From an uncultured Fretibacterium sp. (lineage in GTDB: Bacteria; Synergistota; Synergistia; Synergistales; Aminobacteriaceae): a stretch of 24,011 bases of DNA. The stretch is taken from contig NZ_CALHIQ010000185.1 of NCBI RefSeq assembly GCF_938030725.1, positions 1 through 24,011 of the forward strand. The letters run 5' to 3'. This document shows, piece by piece, positions 7,206-15,296 of the stretch. Numbering within the stretch: position 1 is the stretch's first letter; the number at the start of each line of letters is the position of its first letter. Below the pieces are notes generated by a model. The model did no database searches, was not told the origin of the DNA, and saw nothing but the letters and a program-made list of their open reading frames with translations. Both the position numbers and the translations under genes were made by a program.

Positions 7206-8051
7206 TTAACGCTGGGCCGGTGGGATGGCGTAACTCTGTGGGAATCCCAGCTTCTTGAGCTGCAGGATAGCCGCATCCGCGGATTGTTTTGTATTTCCGG
7301 CCTGTACCCAGACCTTATGGAACCTCGGTCCAGAAAACACCGTCGCCTTGTACCCGGCCTTCGTCAGTTTTGCAACCGTTTCCTGCGCAATTCCCTTCGA
7401 GGAATAGGCTCCCACTTGAACGCGCCACACGGCCGTTCCCTGCTGAAGGGGCTTCTGAGGCGCGGGGGGCTTTGGCTTTTGCTGCGGGGCCGGCTTGGGC
7501 TGCGGAGGCTTGACAGGATCAGGCTTAACCTCCGCCCGGGGCTTCCTCTGCCCCTGAGGAGGTGAAGCCTCCTTCTGTTTCACCGGCGTACGGTCCACCT
7601 TCACCATGCCCGCTCCAGCGTCCTTAGAGGAAGTGGTCGCTGGGAGGGGTAATGGAGTGGGGCGTGCCGTAGTGTTGCCGTAGGGGATGACCGTAACGTC
7701 CAGGGGCAACGGGGCTTTGGGGTTGGAGAGCAACTCCGTCCCCCCGTCGGCGCTGTTCGTTCCGATCCTCGTGAGATCGGCCTGCGGAACCTCCTCCACC
7801 GTGGGAACCTCGGCATCGGTCGAAGATGTCGTCCCCGACAGGGGCTCCTCCGCCTGCGGGGGAAGGACCTCCGAGGAGAAGGCCAGGCCATTGACAAAGA
7901 AAAGTTTCCCGGCAACCACAAGAAGGCCGATCGCCACAACTCCGACGAACGGCAGGATGATATCTCCGAAGGAGAGGATAAACCCCTTCTTCTTGATCTC
8001 CCTATGTCTTGATCGCCTCGTGATCCTTCTCTTCAACGGTGCTGCTCTCAT
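7206..8051 (-). CDS. SPOR-domain single-pass membrane protein
   Basis: 281 residues with three parts. There is a short, very basic cytoplasmic N-terminus (residues 1-22) and one membrane segment (about 24-52). A long low-complexity periplasmic linker follows, rich in Pro, Lys and Gln from about 145 to 205. The C-terminal SPOR domain (about 206-281) begins VWRVQVGAYSSKG and contains HKVWVQAGN. SPOR domains bind glycan strands stripped of stem peptides at the division septum, and the architecture resembles FtsN/DedD-type divisome proteins. It begins 15 nt after the ftsZ stop (AAGGGG before the ATG at 8049-8051) and is followed by a strong terminator. A septal role is inferred from domain and context. 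The FtsN name is not assigned because linker and N-terminal sequence give no specific match. Confidence 0.85.
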   Translation of the reverse strand: MRAAPLKRRITRRSRHREIKKKGFILSFGDIILPFVGVVAIGLLVVAGKLFFVNGLAFSSEVLPPQAEEPLSGTTSSTDAEVPTVEEVPQADLTRIGTNSADGGTELLSNPKAPLPLDVTVIPYGNTTARPTPLPLPATTSSKDAGAGMVKVDRTPVKQKEASPPQGQRKPRAEVKPDPVKPPQPKPAPQQKPKPPAPQKPLQQGTAVWRVQVGAYSSKGIAQETVAKLTKAGYKATVFSGPRFHKVWVQAGNTKQSADAAILQLKKLGFPQSYAIPPAQR

Positions 8052-8066
8052 TCCTCGCCCCTTCCG

Positions 8067-9284
8067 TTACTCCTTAGGGCGCCTTCTGAAGATGGCGGGC
8101 TGGTCGTAGGGCATCTTGGGCAGGCCTCGGAACGGCGCCATCTCATCCTCGCTGGGGGACTGCAGCCTGGTCTCCTCGAAGCTCCCGCGCTCCTGCCTTC
8201 CGAAGATCGTCCTCGCGTGGGACGTCTGCTGCGTTCCCTCGTTCCTGGCGGCCGGCTTTTCGGGCACTCGGTTGGAGGAGGGCGCCTTGCGCCCCAGGGC
8301 CCGTCCCTCCGGGAACCCCGTCGCAATGAGGGTCACGCGGACCTTGCCGCCCATCTTCTCGTCGATGACGTGCCCCCAGATCACCTCCGCCTCGGGGTCC
8401 GCCGTCGATTTGACGACCTCCGCCGCCTTGGACATCTCCATCAGGGTGATGTCCGGCCCCGTCGTCACGTTGAAGAGGACGCCCTTCGCCCCCTCCATGG
8501 GCACCGACATCAGCGGGGACTTGATCGCGGCGCGCGCTGCCTGCTCCGCCCGGTTGTCGCCGTCGCTCTCCCCAATCCCCATGATCGCCGTCCCGGCGTT
8601 GGACATCACCGTCCGCACGTCCGCAAAGTCCAGGTTGATGAACCCCGGCTGGGTGATCAGGTCCGTTACGCCCTTGACGGCCTGGTAGAGCACCTCGTCC
8701 ACCATCGCGTAGGCCTCCGTCAAGAGCATCTTCTCCGCGTTGCCCAACTGAAGCAGCCGGTCGTTCTCCACGATCAAAAGGGCGTCCACGCACTTTTTGA
8801 GGTTTTCAATGCCGCCCTGAGCCGTCTTGAATCGCTTCTGCATCTCAAAGTTGAACGGCAGGGTGACGACGCCGACCACGAGGGCCCCCGATTCCTTGGC
8901 AGCCGCAGCGATCACCGGCGCAGCTCCCGTCCCCGTGCCGCCGCCCATTCCGGCGGTCACGAAGAGCATGTGCGCGCCCTCTATGTGCTCTTTAATGCAC
9001 TCCAGGGACTCCTTCGCGGCCTCCATGCCAACCTCCGGGTTCGCGCCGGCTCCAAGCCCTCCCGTCTTCTTCTCGCCAAGGATAATGTGGTTGTTCTTCG
9101 GGGCCCGGTTCAAGGCCAGCGCCTTGGCATCCGTGTTGGCGGCGATGAACTCCACGCCCTCCAGGCCGGATTCAATGATGTGGTTCAGAGCGTTGCCGCC
9201 TCCGCCGCCCACTCCAATGACGATGATATTCTCCCGCTGCTTCATCGAATCGTCGGAGAGCTCAAACATCTGTCCCTGATCCAT
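8067..9284 (-). CDS. ftsZ: Cell division protein FtsZ
   Basis: Tubulin-like GTPase that polymerises into the division ring under the membrane. It has 405 residues, with GVGGGGGNALNH near 24-35, the tubulin signature GMGGGTGTG at 112-120, and the catalytic T7 loop NLDFADV at 217-223. A variable linker from about 325 leads to a C-terminal conserved peptide ending DQPAIFRRRPKE, which would bind FtsA and other tethers. The ATG at 9282-9284 follows GGGAGGA at ideal spacing. Unlike the tightly packed genes upstream, it is preceded by a 372-nt non-coding stretch, suggesting separate regulation. It is probably co-transcribed with the SPOR gene. Confidence 0.98.
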   Translation of the reverse strand: MDQGQMFELSDDSMKQRENIIVIGVGGGGGNALNHIIESGLEGVEFIAANTDAKALALNRAPKNNHIILGEKKTGGLGAGANPEVGMEAAKESLECIKEHIEGAHMLFVTAGMGGGTGTGAAPVIAAAAKESGALVVGVVTLPFNFEMQKRFKTAQGGIENLKKCVDALLIVENDRLLQLGNAEKMLLTEAYAMVDEVLYQAVKGVTDLITQPGFINLDFADVRTVMSNAGTAIMGIGESDGDNRAEQAARAAIKSPLMSVPMEGAKGVLFNVTTGPDITLMEMSKAAEVVKSTADPEAEVIWGHVIDEKMGGKVRVTLIATGFPEGRALGRKAPSSNRVPEKPAARNEGTQQTSHARTIFGRQERGSFEETRLQSPSEDEMAPFRGLPKMPYDQPAIFRRRPKE

Positions 9285-9656
9285 CTGCCATCCTCCCAGC
9301 TGCTTTTACTTCGACATTCATCCGGTGCCCCGGCCTGTTGCAGGCGGCAGGAATTCTTTTCGAAATCAACAAATCCCCAGCCCCGCGCCATACACGACAT
9401 CACGCTATGCGGCACACTGCATCCCATTCTATGTTAATTAGAGGACGAACTCACCCGCCGTGCCACAGGAAAAATACAGAAATTCCAGAGGAAGCGCTGA
9501 TCAATCTTAAAAATGATCAAGGATCATCAAACGAAGGGGTTCCTTCAGCGCTTCCCCGAAGGTTCCCCCACGCGCTTCGTGCGGCCTCGGTGAAGTTTCT
9601 GGCGCTCATGGGGACCCGTACGGTTTATCGTCCTCAACCACTGGGCCAGTGTTGCC
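9285..9656 (-). promoter_or_regulatory. ftsA-ftsZ intergenic leader with alternative hairpins
   Basis: No convincing gene in these 372 bases, which are more AT-rich than the surroundings. One hairpin pairs GGAAGCGCTGA (9490-9500) with TCAGCGCTTCC (9545-9555), 11 bp with a 44-nt loop. A second pairs 9536-9546 with 9558-9568 (GGGGTTCCTTC with GAAGGTTCCCC; a 2x2 internal mismatch). They share bases 9545-9546, and the first hairpin's right arm fills the second's loop, so they exclude each other. TGATCA occurs twice (9499-9504, 9514-9519). A minus-strand TAGAAT (plus 9426-9431) is a possible -10 for ftsZ, but its -35 is poor. Confidence 0.45.
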
Positions 9657-10931
9657 CTAGAAGAGGTCCTTGAATTTCCTGGCAAGCCCGCCGAGAAAGC
9701 TCCTCAGGTTTTCCGCCGTCGGCTCCGGCTTCTGGGAGTCCGTCATGGGGTCGTTCAGGTACTCGGTCGACAGGCGAACGTCCTCGGAGTTGGGCTCGAC
9801 AAAGAGGTGAGAGTAGCTGTTGCGGTAGGTGTTGTAGCGCAGGAGCCCCGCCGCGCTGACGTAGGAGGTGTCCTCTCGTCCGGGCGGCATCGCGTAGATG
9901 GGGTGAGCAACGCGAACCTTCATCTGCAGGACCTCCCCAAGCATCTCCACGATGCCCGGCGTCTTGGCCACTCCACCGGACAGGATCACCCCGCCGGGGA
10001 AGAGCTGCGGACTGCAGTCCGCAAGGGCCACCCGGACGTAATCCATTAAGAGCTCCTCAATCCGGGCGCCGATCACCTGGATGGCCATGTCGATGTCGAT
10101 GCCGTCCCGCCGGAGAGATTCGTCGTCCTCCATGAAGATGCGCTTTTTGACGTCTTCGGCATCCCGCAGGGAAACGCGAAGGACGGTGGCCAGGTCGCTC
10201 GTGATGTGTTCTCCCCCGATGGGGATGCTCATGATCTTGAAGGGACGACCCCCGCGATAGAGGACGAGCCCCGTCGCGCCGCCGCCGATGGAGAGCGAGA
10301 TGCAGCCCATCTTCATCTCCTCCTCCATTACGGACCCCAGCGACGCGGCCAGGGGCTTCAGCACAAGCCCCTTCACCCGAATTCCCGCCCCCTCCTGAAC
10401 ACAGGTGAGGACGTTCTGGGTATAGGTCATGGGGACTGAAACCGTCTGAAGCATGATCTCTAGGCGTTTCCCCGTCATGTTCAGGGGTTCGTCCACGGGA
10501 CGGCCGTCCAGCTCATAACGCACCGGGATCGTATGGACCGAAAAGGTGTTTTTGGGGAGTTCAAGGCGGCTTTGAGCGGCCTCAATCGCCCTCATGAGGT
10601 CCGCCTCCTCGACGCGCCTCGGCTCCCGTCCGTCCAGGGCCACCATTCCCTCCGTCATCACGCTGTTCACGTCCAGCGAATTGAAGGCAACGATCGCGGA
10701 GTTGATGCGCTGGTTCGTGATGTTCTCCGCCTCCCGCAGCGCCCGCTTGACGGACTGGGTCGCCTCCTTCAGGTTGACGATGACGCCCTTGGAAAGGCCG
10801 TGAGAGGGGGAGTAGCCCATACCGATCACCTGTACAGCCTCTGGGTAGCGCGGGTCCTGCTCCGCCACAATCACGGAGATCTTCGTGGTGCCCACGCTAA
10901 GTCCGACTAAGGTATCCGACTCCCTTTGCAA
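9657..10931 (-). CDS. ftsA: Cell division protein FtsA
   Basis: Actin-fold ATPase that tethers FtsZ filaments to the membrane and recruits later division proteins. It has 424 residues. The phosphate-1 motif LVGLSVGTTKISVIV lies near the N-terminus, with the SHDS2-like SIGGGATGLVLYRGG in the middle and the adenosine motif ILSGGVAKTPG towards the end. The final helix (about 406-424, with FLGGLARKFKDLF) is amphipathic and is the expected membrane-targeting sequence. The start is a TTG at 10929-10931 directly abutting the ftsQ stop (TAATTG), with GGGAG about ten bases before; no in-frame ATG exists early enough. It is separated from ftsZ by an unusually long gap. Confidence 0.97.
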   Translation of the reverse strand: MQRESDTLVGLSVGTTKISVIVAEQDPRYPEAVQVIGMGYSPSHGLSKGVIVNLKEATQSVKRALREAENITNQRINSAIVAFNSLDVNSVMTEGMVALDGREPRRVEEADLMRAIEAAQSRLELPKNTFSVHTIPVRYELDGRPVDEPLNMTGKRLEIMLQTVSVPMTYTQNVLTCVQEGAGIRVKGLVLKPLAASLGSVMEEEMKMGCISLSIGGGATGLVLYRGGRPFKIMSIPIGGEHITSDLATVLRVSLRDAEDVKKRIFMEDDESLRRDGIDIDMAIQVIGARIEELLMDYVRVALADCSPQLFPGGVILSGGVAKTPGIVEMLGEVLQMKVRVAHPIYAMPPGREDTSYVSAAGLLRYNTYRNSYSHLFVEPNSEDVRLSTEYLNDPMTDSQKPEPTAENLRSFLGGLARKFKDLF

Positions 10932-11717
10932 TTACTTCAAACTCCCTTCTTCTGGCCCGCCCGGCAAATCTCTCAACAGGATCTTGCCCTTATACGTGGC
11001 ATCGATCAGGTGATTTCCGCCCTCTTTCGAGAGTTTTGAAAAGAGTTCTTCAAGCCCGACGCCCAGGTCCTGCCCCTCATATTTTTCAGGCTGTATCAAG
11101 AGCTCAAAAAGCTGTTTTTCGCGCCTGAGCTTCAGGCGAAACAGATCCGCCCCCGCCCTGCGGTCCCAGGCGATGTCCTGTACCGCACGAAACCATTCGT
11201 ACCTCTGGTATTCGTCCAGGAATCCGGCGAGCGCATCCAGCGACATCGGAAAGTCAAAGACACCGGAGGGAGGCCGTTCTCCGTCCTCCTTCAGCTGGGG
11301 CAGGCGCCACGTCGGGCCCAGCCCCAAGTCAGCACTCGCCATGTGCCCCTGCGCCTCCGCGACGTTCCACATGCGCCCTTCCCGCGAAACGCACCACAGC
11401 TGGTCGTACCACCGCACCTTCAGCCACGGCGTCAGCCGCTTGATCGCGGTCGCGAACCTTCCGACCCGCGGCATCGTCGTGACCACGGACACCGGTATGT
11501 CCCGTTCCAAAAACTGCTTTAGCACCTCCGCGTCCTTCAAAAAGTACGGCCAGAAGCGAAAACAGCGCGACGGGAACACCGACCACAGCCGCTCTTCCAG
11601 GGCAGGGTCCTGAGCGTCCACCCGGTAGCCGCTCAAGGGCATCCACGCCCTGTATTCCACGAGGCGCCAGAGGCCGCCCAGGAGCAACGACATCAAAAAA
11701 ACCCTCGACCAGCGCAC
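10932..11717 (-). CDS. ftsQ: Probable FtsQ/DivIB-type cell division protein, divergent
   Basis: 261 residues in the position occupied by ftsQ in dcw clusters, between murB and ftsA. One N-terminal membrane segment (about 6-21) is followed by a mixed extracytoplasmic domain. Family members bridge early and late divisome proteins and bind FtsB/FtsL. The sequence is not strongly recognisable. DIPVSVVTTMPRV (about 73-85) and WYDQLWCVSREGRMW (about 103-117) resemble the start of POTRA and beta-domain blocks (KxxVxxxWP, YxVDxxG), but I rely mainly on topology and position. The start is a GTG at 11715-11717 with AGGGAG upstream, 11 nt after the murB stop. It abuts ftsA. An unrelated membrane protein cannot be excluded. 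Confidence 0.75.
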   Translation of the reverse strand: MRWSRVFLMSLLLGGLWRLVEYRAWMPLSGYRVDAQDPALEERLWSVFPSRCFRFWPYFLKDAEVLKQFLERDIPVSVVTTMPRVGRFATAIKRLTPWLKVRWYDQLWCVSREGRMWNVAEAQGHMASADLGLGPTWRLPQLKEDGERPPSGVFDFPMSLDALAGFLDEYQRYEWFRAVQDIAWDRRAGADLFRLKLRREKQLFELLIQPEKYEGQDLGVGLEELFSKLSKEGGNHLIDATYKGKILLRDLPGGPEEGSLK

Positions 11718-11728
11718 GCCCTTTCTCC

Positions 11729-12652
11729 CTAGCAGGCACTCTGTATATCAAGCCCGATCACGCGGACCTCAGGTTCGAGGCGGACCCCCGTCCTTGCAAG
11801 CACCGTCGCCTGACAAAGCTGCATCAACGACAGGACGTCGGACGCCGTCGCGCGCCCCTCGTTCACGATAAAATTCGCGTGACGCTCGGACACCCTCGCT
11901 CCTCCGACGGACATCCCCTTGCAGCCGCACCGATCGAGCAGACGCCCGGCGCTCTCGCCGGGGGGGTTCTTAAAGCTGCACCCCGCGCTGCGGGCCCCGA
12001 TGGGCTGCGCGCTTCGCGCCTCACGAAAACGAGCCAGCTCCGACTCGATCCGTTCCCTTCCCGCTGGATGAAGGAGCATCCGGCAGCCCAGGAAGACCCG
12101 GCCGGCCTGAGTCAGCGAAAAGCTGCGATAGGCAGCGACGAACTCTCCCTCCTGCCACTCCCTCAAGGAGCCGTCCCGCTCAAGGGACGTCACCGCGGTC
12201 ATGAACTCCCCCACGCTTCGTCCTCCGGCTCCAACGCTGCCGGCGATGGCACCACCCACCGTACCGGGGATCCCGGCGACGAACTCCAAGCCGCCGAGGC
12301 CTTGCCGCACCGCCTCGGTGAGCACGGCGGAGAGCGGATGTCCGGCCTGCGCCTCCACGACCGCCTCCCCCTCCGGCGCCCTGCGCCAGACGGCCCCGTT
12401 CCACTTTCGCATGGAGAGGACTACGCCGGGGATCAACCCATCGGCGAACAGGACGTTGCTCCCCCCTCCCAGCGCGTGAACCGAAACCCCAAAACGGGCG
12501 CTCGTCCGGCAGACGGCCTGGAGGTCCTCAAGGCGGGAGGGCTCGACGTAGTACTCTGCGCTCCCTCCAACGCCGAGCGTGGTGAGCGGCGCCAGGGGCC
12601 TCTGCCGCTCCACGGGACAGCTTAAACTTCTCTCCAGCTCATCCGCAAACAT
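11729..12652 (-). CDS. murB: UDP-N-acetylenolpyruvoylglucosamine reductase MurB
   Basis: FAD enzyme that reduces UDP-GlcNAc-enolpyruvate to UDP-MurNAc with NADPH, the second committed peptidoglycan step. It has 307 residues. FAD-binding motifs include TLGVGG (25-30) and LGGGSNVLF (61-69). AGIPGTVGGAIAG (126-138) and the C-terminal LEPEVRVIG with the catalytic Glu are also present. The substrate-domain block reads SAGCSFKNPPG (222-232), placing Cys225 where many homologues have the catalytic proton-donor serine. The ATG at 12650-12652 follows GAGGAG. Directly upstream, after a 122-nt gap from murC, is a perfect TATAAT, suggesting an internal promoter. Confidence 0.97.
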   Translation of the reverse strand: MFADELERSLSCPVERQRPLAPLTTLGVGGSAEYYVEPSRLEDLQAVCRTSARFGVSVHALGGGSNVLFADGLIPGVVLSMRKWNGAVWRRAPEGEAVVEAQAGHPLSAVLTEAVRQGLGGLEFVAGIPGTVGGAIAGSVGAGGRSVGEFMTAVTSLERDGSLREWQEGEFVAAYRSFSLTQAGRVFLGCRMLLHPAGRERIESELARFREARSAQPIGARSAGCSFKNPPGESAGRLLDRCGCKGMSVGGARVSERHANFIVNEGRATASDVLSLMQLCQATVLARTGVRLEPEVRVIGLDIQSAC

Positions 12653-12676
12653 TCCCGCTCCTCATTCACAAAAGAC

Positions 12677-12682
12677 ATTATA
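12677..12682 (-). promoter_or_regulatory. Perfect TATAAT -10 box upstream of murB
   Basis: In the 122-nt murC-murB gap the minus strand reads AGGATATAATG. The -10 hexamer is exact and about 25 nt before the murB ATG, which would give a leader of under 20 nt. The -35 position reads CGCCCC and is not consensus, so an activator or a chance match are both possible. Confidence 0.35.
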
Positions 12683-12774
12683 TCCTAGTCGGTCGAATCG
12701 GGGCGCAACAATCGTGCGAATCGGCCACAAACTCTCCCGTAGAACGCGGAGGTTCGCCCTGAATGCGTCATGGG

Positions 12775-14172
12775 TCAGCCCTTGTTCCAGTTCCCCAATC
12801 CTTCGAGGAATCGTTCGCCCACTTGAAAGACGTTTCCCGCGCCCATCGTGAGCACCAGGTCCCCATCCCGCGAAAGCGCCTGCACCGCCCTCAGCGCGTC
12901 GTCCTCGTCCCTGCAGAAGGCGATGCTCTTCCCCGCCCTCCGGAGCTTCTCGACGATCGCCTCGGCCGAGACCTGCAGGGGGGGCTCCCCCGCGCTGTAG
13001 ATGGGCAGCAGGAGGATCTCGTCCGCCCCGGCCAGGGCTGCCGTCAGGGGCTCCACCAAGGCCGCCGTTCGCGTGTAGCGGTGCGGCTGGTAGAGCAGCA
13101 GGATCCGCCGGTCAGGGTATATCCCCCGAAGTGCGGCCAGCGTTGCGGCGATCTCCGTCGGGTGGTGGGCGAAGTCGTCGATGACGGTGACTCCGCCGAG
13201 GGTCCCCTTCGTCTGAAGGCGCCGCGCCGCCCCGTGAAAGTCCCTCAGGGTCGCTGCAGCCTCCTCGAAGGGGACCCCCAGGACATCTGCCGCGGCCAAC
13301 GCAGCCAGCGCGTTCAGGACGTTGTGCTCCCCCGAAACGGAGAGCTCAAGGGGACCAAGGGGCGTTCCCTTGCGGCACACGCTGCAGGACATCCCCCCGG
13401 CCGCCCTGGGGACGAGGTCGAAGGCCCCCCAGTCCCAGGACCTCCCCCAGCCGTAGCGCAGGATCGGGCCCTGCACCCCCTCAAGCATCCGCTGGGCTCC
13501 CTCGTCCTCGGCGCAGACGATGAGCGGTGCCCCCGCCTTGCGCTCCGAGGCAAAGCGCGCAAAGGCCTGGACGACGTCCTCAAGGGAGGGGAAGTGGTTC
13601 ACGTGGTCCCAATCGACGTTGGTGACGATGGAAACGGCGGGTCGAAAGAGCTCAAAGGAGCCGTCGCTCTCGTCCAGCTCCGCCAGAAAGAGGCGTCCCT
13701 CTCCCAGGAGGGCGCTCGTCCCCATATCCCGCATCTGAGCTCCCACGTAGAGGGTGGGGGCGAGGCCGGCGCGGGACAGGATGAGGCTGAGCATGGACGA
13801 GGTCGTCGTCTTCCCGTGCGTTCCGGCCACCCCCACGCCCGAAGCTGCGTTGAAGAGCCAGCTCAGCGCCCTGCCCCGTCCGACGGTCCGGACCCCTCGC
13901 GCTCTCGCGGCCTCAAGCTCATCGCAGGCTTCGTCGACGGCGCTGGAGTAGATCAAGAGCTGGGGGTCGAAGCGCTCGACGTGGTCGCCCGAGTGCCCCA
14001 GCATGCACTCCATCCCCAGGGCTTCCAGCTCCTGAACCGAGGCCCCTCGGCTCAGGTCGCAGCCGCTGACCTGAAACCCCATCCCGGAAAGCAGCTTCGC
14101 GAGGGACGCCATCCCCGCCCCTCCCATGCCCATGAGGTGGACCCTTTCCACTCCCTCAAGTTCTGTCACCAT
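12775..14172 (-). CDS. murC: UDP-N-acetylmuramate--L-alanine ligase MurC
   Basis: ATP-dependent ligase that adds L-alanine to UDP-MurNAc in the cytoplasm. It has 465 residues with the three Mur-ligase domains. The N-terminal Rossmann-like UDP-binding part includes GMGGAGMASLA (15-25). The central ATPase has GTHGKTTT (117-124), a SDGSF block and TNVDWDHV. The C-terminal domain contains DDFAHHPTE and QPHRYTRT, which are MurC-specific. The start is the ATG at 14170-14172; the Shine-Dalgarno (AAAGG, about ten bases away) is modest. It lies 49 nt after murG. Any serine mis-added here is the error that PgeF, encoded in the same window, is thought to correct. Confidence 0.97.
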   Translation of the reverse strand: MVTELEGVERVHLMGMGGAGMASLAKLLSGMGFQVSGCDLSRGASVQELEALGMECMLGHSGDHVERFDPQLLIYSSAVDEACDELEAARARGVRTVGRGRALSWLFNAASGVGVAGTHGKTTTSSMLSLILSRAGLAPTLYVGAQMRDMGTSALLGEGRLFLAELDESDGSFELFRPAVSIVTNVDWDHVNHFPSLEDVVQAFARFASERKAGAPLIVCAEDEGAQRMLEGVQGPILRYGWGRSWDWGAFDLVPRAAGGMSCSVCRKGTPLGPLELSVSGEHNVLNALAALAAADVLGVPFEEAAATLRDFHGAARRLQTKGTLGGVTVIDDFAHHPTEIAATLAALRGIYPDRRILLLYQPHRYTRTAALVEPLTAALAGADEILLLPIYSAGEPPLQVSAEAIVEKLRRAGKSIAFCRDEDDALRAVQALSRDGDLVLTMGAGNVFQVGERFLEGLGNWNKG

Positions 14173-14221
14173 ATCAAGAACGCCTTTCTTTACAGCTCAC
14201 TTGAACGCCCGGCAATCGCCA

Positions 14222-15280
14222 TCAAAGTCCTGCGGCCCGTGCGATCGCCACCGACGCGGCGTCCTCGCCCACAGGGACCGAAGCCCTGCCGCGCTCCAGA
14301 AGGTCCTCGATCACGCCCGCAAGGGGCAGGGCATCCCCCTCCCTCCAGAGGACGCCTCCCCCCGCCTCGACGAAAGAAAGGGCGTTGCGCGCCTGGTGCC
14401 CGTCTGCGGCCTGCATCCAGGGGACGGCCACTGTGGGGAGGCCCCACCTCAGGGCCTCCGCCAGGGTGGAGGCACCCGCACGGCAGATCAGCGCATCGCA
14501 GAGCGAGTAGAGGGGGTCCACGTCCCATCGGCGCCCGACGAAGTGGACGCCCTCTCGGACGGCTCCCACGGGAGCATCCCCCAGGAGGACGAACTCCACG
14601 GGCACAGCTCGGCCTTCAAGGGCACCCGCAGCCCTCAGCGCTTCCTTGAGCAGCGCGGCGCTGCCCAGGGAGCCGCTGATGACCCCGACGACACGGGCCC
14701 CCTCCTTGAGCGACAGGCCAAGCCGCCGCTCCGCCTCCGCACGGGACAGACGGTGCGGCGTTCTGACGGGGATCCCTGTCAGAACGTGAGGGCCATGAAG
14801 GCCCAGACACTCCTCCCATCCGGCGGCGATCACCGCCCCCAGCCTGGAGGCCAGCCGCGTCACCCGGCCCGCTACGGCGTTCTGCTCGTGGAACACCACC
14901 GGGATCCCGCGGAGGTGGCAGAGCAGGAGCGGGGCAAAGGAAACGTAGCCGCCAAACAGGAAAGCGGTCTGAGGGCGCACCTCGGCCAGGCAACGCGAAA
15001 CCTCCCTGAAGGAGGAGATTAGGGCGAGGGAACGCCTCAGGACCTTCAGCGGGGACCGGACGCCGAGGGGGGACCCCTCCAGGGAAAGCCGGATGGGAGT
15101 CACGCCGGCGGCGGCGTAGATCTCCGCCTCAAGGGGCCTGAAGCCCGACAGGTAGGAAACCGCCGCGCCGCGGTGCCCCTCAAGCCACCGCCCGAAGACG
15201 AGGGCTGGAAAGATGTGCCCTCCCGTCCCACCGGCGACGATCAACACGCTCTTCGCGTCTCCCCCGTTCCTTGCACACAT
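14222..15280 (-). CDS. murG: UDP-GlcNAc:lipid I GlcNAc transferase MurG
   Basis: GT28 glycosyltransferase that converts lipid I to lipid II on the cytoplasmic membrane face. It has about 352 residues. The N-terminal GGTGGH (17-22) is the signature acceptor-binding loop, followed by HEQNAVAGR in the middle. The C-terminal UDP-GlcNAc block CRAGASTLAEAL is followed by the substrate loop PWMQAADGHQARNA. The start is ambiguous: the ATG at 15278-15280 is adjacent to an in-frame TTG at 15281-15283, and GGAGG lies 7 nt before the TTG and 10 nt before the ATG. The gene follows ftsW by under 20 nt. Confidence 0.97.
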   Translation of the reverse strand: MCARNGGDAKSVLIVAGGTGGHIFPALVFGRWLEGHRGAAVSYLSGFRPLEAEIYAAAGVTPIRLSLEGSPLGVRSPLKVLRRSLALISSFREVSRCLAEVRPQTAFLFGGYVSFAPLLLCHLRGIPVVFHEQNAVAGRVTRLASRLGAVIAAGWEECLGLHGPHVLTGIPVRTPHRLSRAEAERRLGLSLKEGARVVGVISGSLGSAALLKEALRAAGALEGRAVPVEFVLLGDAPVGAVREGVHFVGRRWDVDPLYSLCDALICRAGASTLAEALRWGLPTVAVPWMQAADGHQARNALSFVEAGGGVLWREGDALPLAGVIEDLLERGRASVPVGEDAASVAIARAAGL

Positions 15281-15296
15281 CAAACGCCCGCCTCCA

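Noticed and set aside
9338..9673. Plus-strand open frame of 111 codons in the ftsA-ftsZ gap
   Set aside because: No ribosome binding site, no family resemblance, overlaps the ftsA end, and composition is unlike the real genes here.
12763..14649. Long plus-strand open frame of 628 codons opposite murC/murG
   Set aside because: Arg/Pro/Gly/His-rich translation with no recognisable domain; it lies antisense to two clear genes and is explained by high GC content and third-position bias.
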